This document shows positions 12,901 through 14,515 of a stretch of 14,515 bases of DNA, piece after piece. A program made the translations under genes and the position numbers. The notes below the pieces were generated by a model. It ran no database searches and was not told the DNA's origin. It was given only the letters and a program-made list of their open reading frames with translations. Origin of the DNA: an uncultured Nitrososphaerales archaeon (GTDB taxonomy: Archaea; Thermoproteota; Nitrososphaeria; Nitrososphaerales; JAAOZN01). The stretch covers positions 1 to 14,515 of the forward strand of contig CALJAQ010000142.1 in assembly GCA_938029515.1 (NCBI GenBank), given 5' to 3'. Every line of letters begins with the position of its first letter. Position 1 is the first letter of the stretch.

Positions 12901-14092
12901 AGAATCTCTATTCGCCAAAGAAGACCGATACCTCGCACCAGTCTACCAGAAGTATCCTGTTGCAGCGGTTAGAGGCGAAGGAGCTAAGATCTGGGATGCT
13001 GATGGGAGAGAGTATATAGACTTCATGGGAGGGTATGGTGTAGCGATAGTAGGGCACTGCAACCCCTATGTGGTAGAAGCGGTCAAGAATCAAGCATCTA
13101 AGCTGATAACGTGCCACGGCTCACTCTATAACGACACTAGAGCAGATTTTCTAGAGGCGCTTGCTTCTATAAGCCCAGAAGGTCTGACGAAGATCTACCT
13201 TGGTAATAGCGGCGCTGAAGCGGTTGAATGCGCTATAAAGTTGGCGCGTAAGGCCACAGGTAGGAGAGAGATTATAGCCACGTCAGGCGCTTTTCACGGG
13301 AAGACTGTAGGCGCGCTGTCAATAACCTGGAACCCTAAGTATAGGTCTCCCTTTGAGCCTCTTCTTGCAGATGTGAAGTTTGTGCCTTATGGGGATGAGC
13401 AGAAGGCTTATGATGCTGCTTCAGATAAAACAGCTGCCATCTTCGTCGAACCCATTCAAGGTGAAAGCGGGGTACACCCAGCACCAGAAGGCTATTTAGA
13501 GGCTTTACGTAAGATCGCTGATGAGAAGGGTTGCTTACTGATCTTCGACGAGATTCAAAGCGGCTTAGCTAGAACAGGAAAGATGTGGGCGCACCAACAC
13601 ACATCAGCCAAGCCTGACATAATGTGTGTAGCGAAAGGGATCGGTGGAGGCCTTCCCTTAAGCGCTGTTATCGCTTCAGAAGATGTTATGTCGGCTTTCA
13701 ACCCTGGAGACCACACCTCTACTTTCGGCGGCAACCCGCTGTCTTGCGCAGCTGGGTTAGCGACTCTCCGCTACTTAAAAGACTATGATCTTGTGAAGAG
13801 GGCTGAGTGCTTGGGGAATAAGATGATGAAGGGGCTTGAAAGGCTTCGAGAGGAGCATAGAGTGGTTAGAGAAGTTAGGGGTAGAGGGTTGATGCTAGCT
13901 TTAGAGCTGAGGTTCGATGTTAAGAACATCCTATTCTCAGCGCTTAAAAAGGGTGTAATCCTCCTCTACTCTGGAAAGAACGTCTTGAGGTTCCTCCCCC
14001 CGCTGGTGATATCTGAAGAGGAGGTAAAGAGAGGCCTCATGGTCTTAGACGATCTTCTGGCCGAAGAAGATAGAGTTAGATTGCAGAGTTAG
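12893..14092 (+). CDS. lysJ: LysW-gamma-semialdehyde aminotransferase (ArgD/LysJ)
   Basis: Class III PLP aminotransferase, 399 residues, transferring an amino group from glutamate to the LysW-bound semialdehyde to give LysW-ornithine or LysW-lysine. Features: GNSGAEAVE (104-112), SGAFHGKT (131-138), FDEIQSGLARTG with PLP-contacting D219 (218-229), CVAKGIGGG with the Schiff-base lysine K248, and TSTFGGNPLSCAA. The GTG at 12893 overlaps the argB stop and keeps the natural N-terminus. It is the last gene of the operon seen here; the LysW hydrolase (LysK) that would release the product is not in the window. Confidence 0.95.
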   Translation: MGEESLFAKEDRYLAPVYQKYPVAAVRGEGAKIWDADGREYIDFMGGYGVAIVGHCNPYVVEAVKNQASKLITCHGSLYNDTRADFLEALASISPEGLTKIYLGNSGAEAVECAIKLARKATGRREIIATSGAFHGKTVGALSITWNPKYRSPFEPLLADVKFVPYGDEQKAYDAASDKTAAIFVEPIQGESGVHPAPEGYLEALRKIADEKGCLLIFDEIQSGLARTGKMWAHQHTSAKPDIMCVAKGIGGGLPLSAVIASEDVMSAFNPGDHTSTFGGNPLSCAAGLATLRYLKDYDLVKRAECLGNKMMKGLERLREEHRVVREVRGRGLMLALELRFDVKNILFSALKKGVILLYSGKNVLRFLPPLVISEEEVKRGLMVLDDLLAEEDRVRLQS

Positions 14093-14136
14093 GCGCTGTT
14101 ACCTAATGGGGAGCTTGCGATGTTAGCTTAGCGCCT
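14091..14136. terminator. Inverted repeat at the end of the arg/lys operon, possible terminator
   Basis: AGGCGCT (14091-14097) and AGCGCCT (14130-14136) form a 7-bp stem that begins within the lysJ stop codon. No T-run follows, so termination is uncertain. The right arm belongs to the conserved block of repeat copy B, so the repeat may have supplied it. Confidence 0.25.
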
Positions 14137-14250
14137 TAATAGGGCAGCACCTATATGCCCACAGAGGGGTAGTATACGTGTTTTGCATCTAGGCTCACCA
14201 CACAGCTACACGAAACCTTCTAACAAAAGGCTCTAAAGCATCACACACCT
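14102..14250 (-). repeat. Copy B of the inverted repeat element; candidate structured RNA
   Basis: Read on the minus strand this matches 409-542. Blocks are 14250-14231 (AGGTGTGTGATGC), 14190-14151 (including CTCTGTGGGC and TATAGGTG) and 14136-14111 (AGGCGCTAAGCTAACAT.GC..GCTC). The variable part is longer than in copy A and has its own hairpin CCTT/AAGG (14230-14227 with 14219-14216). A hairpin GGGCA/TGCCC lies at 14142-14160. Several differences between copies are transitions. It is convergent to lysJ with no co-oriented gene after it, so it is not an obvious leader element. Confidence 0.55.
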
Positions 14251-14515
14251 AAAACTTAGAGCAAAGAAGTATAGGCCGTACAACACAGCCTCGAAGAGAA
14301 AACTCTATCTTTAAAACCAAGACATAAGAGTGAGGATGACCCCTCCCTTCGAACCTTAAGAGAAAAAGACAACTGACCATCAAGTCAAACTACGCTAAGT
14401 TGATGCGATGAGGATATAATGGGGGAGGCGTTTAAGGCATCGTGTGAACGCCTTGTTTTGTGGGTTGGATAAGAGTGGTTGCTATGCTGCTATCATCGAT
14501 GATCTTGGTTGATGA
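14251..14515. other. Non-coding stretch with one strong hairpin
   Basis: No reading frame of note on either strand. A hairpin AGGCGTT (14426-14432) / AACGCCT (14447-14453) with a 14-nt loop is followed by TTGTTTTG. CCTCCC (14342-14347) could pair with GGGAGG (14423-14428). It may be the edge of a further RNA or a terminator; nothing is recognised. Confidence 0.4.

Noticed and set aside
14405..14515. C/D-box RNA suggested by GATGA-like boxes near 14405, 14335 and 14509
   Set aside because: No properly spaced C, D', C' and D boxes or terminal stem could be found.

Overview
The window looks like chromosomal DNA from an archaeon of the TACK group, most likely a Thaumarchaeota/Aigarchaeota-type lineage. 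The evidence is an archaeal exosome operon (Rrp4, Rrp41, Rrp42) joined to SBDS, ribosomal protein eL43 and Pcc1. A 20S proteasome alpha subunit, a tRNA-Tyr with two archaeal (bulge-helix-bulge) introns, archaeal TATA boxes, LysW carrier-protein amino-acid biosynthesis and many TTG/GTG starts with good Shine-Dalgarno sites point the same way. The lineage is an inference; no rRNA is present to fix it.

Layout. 1-640 has no convincing protein gene but carries copy A (about 409-542) of a structured repeat. 641-777 (minus) is tRNA-Tyr(GTA), with a 19-nt intron in the anticodon stem and a 44-nt canonical intron at 37/38. 834-4209 (minus) is one tightly packed operon, in transcription order SBDS, rrp4, rrp41, rrp42, eL43, pcc1; its promoter has a TATA box and a perfect 18-bp palindrome near the expected transcription start. 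4290-5024 (minus) is psmA. A divergent promoter leads on the plus strand to a DUF371 protein (5089-5511) and a GHMP-type phosphomevalonate/diphosphomevalonate decarboxylase homologue (5552-6517) that lacks the expected catalytic Asp.

6512-8720 (minus) holds argH and an ACT-domain protein. They diverge from the plus-strand operon argG-lysW-lysX/argX-argC/lysY-argB/lysZ-argD/lysJ (8785-14092), in which genes abut or overlap. Together these encode LysW-protected conversion of glutamate (and probably alpha-aminoadipate) to ornithine/lysine, plus the last two steps to arginine. The LysW hydrolase (LysK), ornithine carbamoyltransferase and the lysine-specific upstream enzymes are not in the window.

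14093-14515 is non-coding. Just after the operon lies copy B (about 14102-14250) of the repeat seen at 409-542, in inverted orientation. The two copies are about three-quarters identical over their best 88 positions, with variable hairpins between conserved blocks. This is the best candidate here for something undescribed: a structured RNA family or a small mobile element bounding the two gene clusters.
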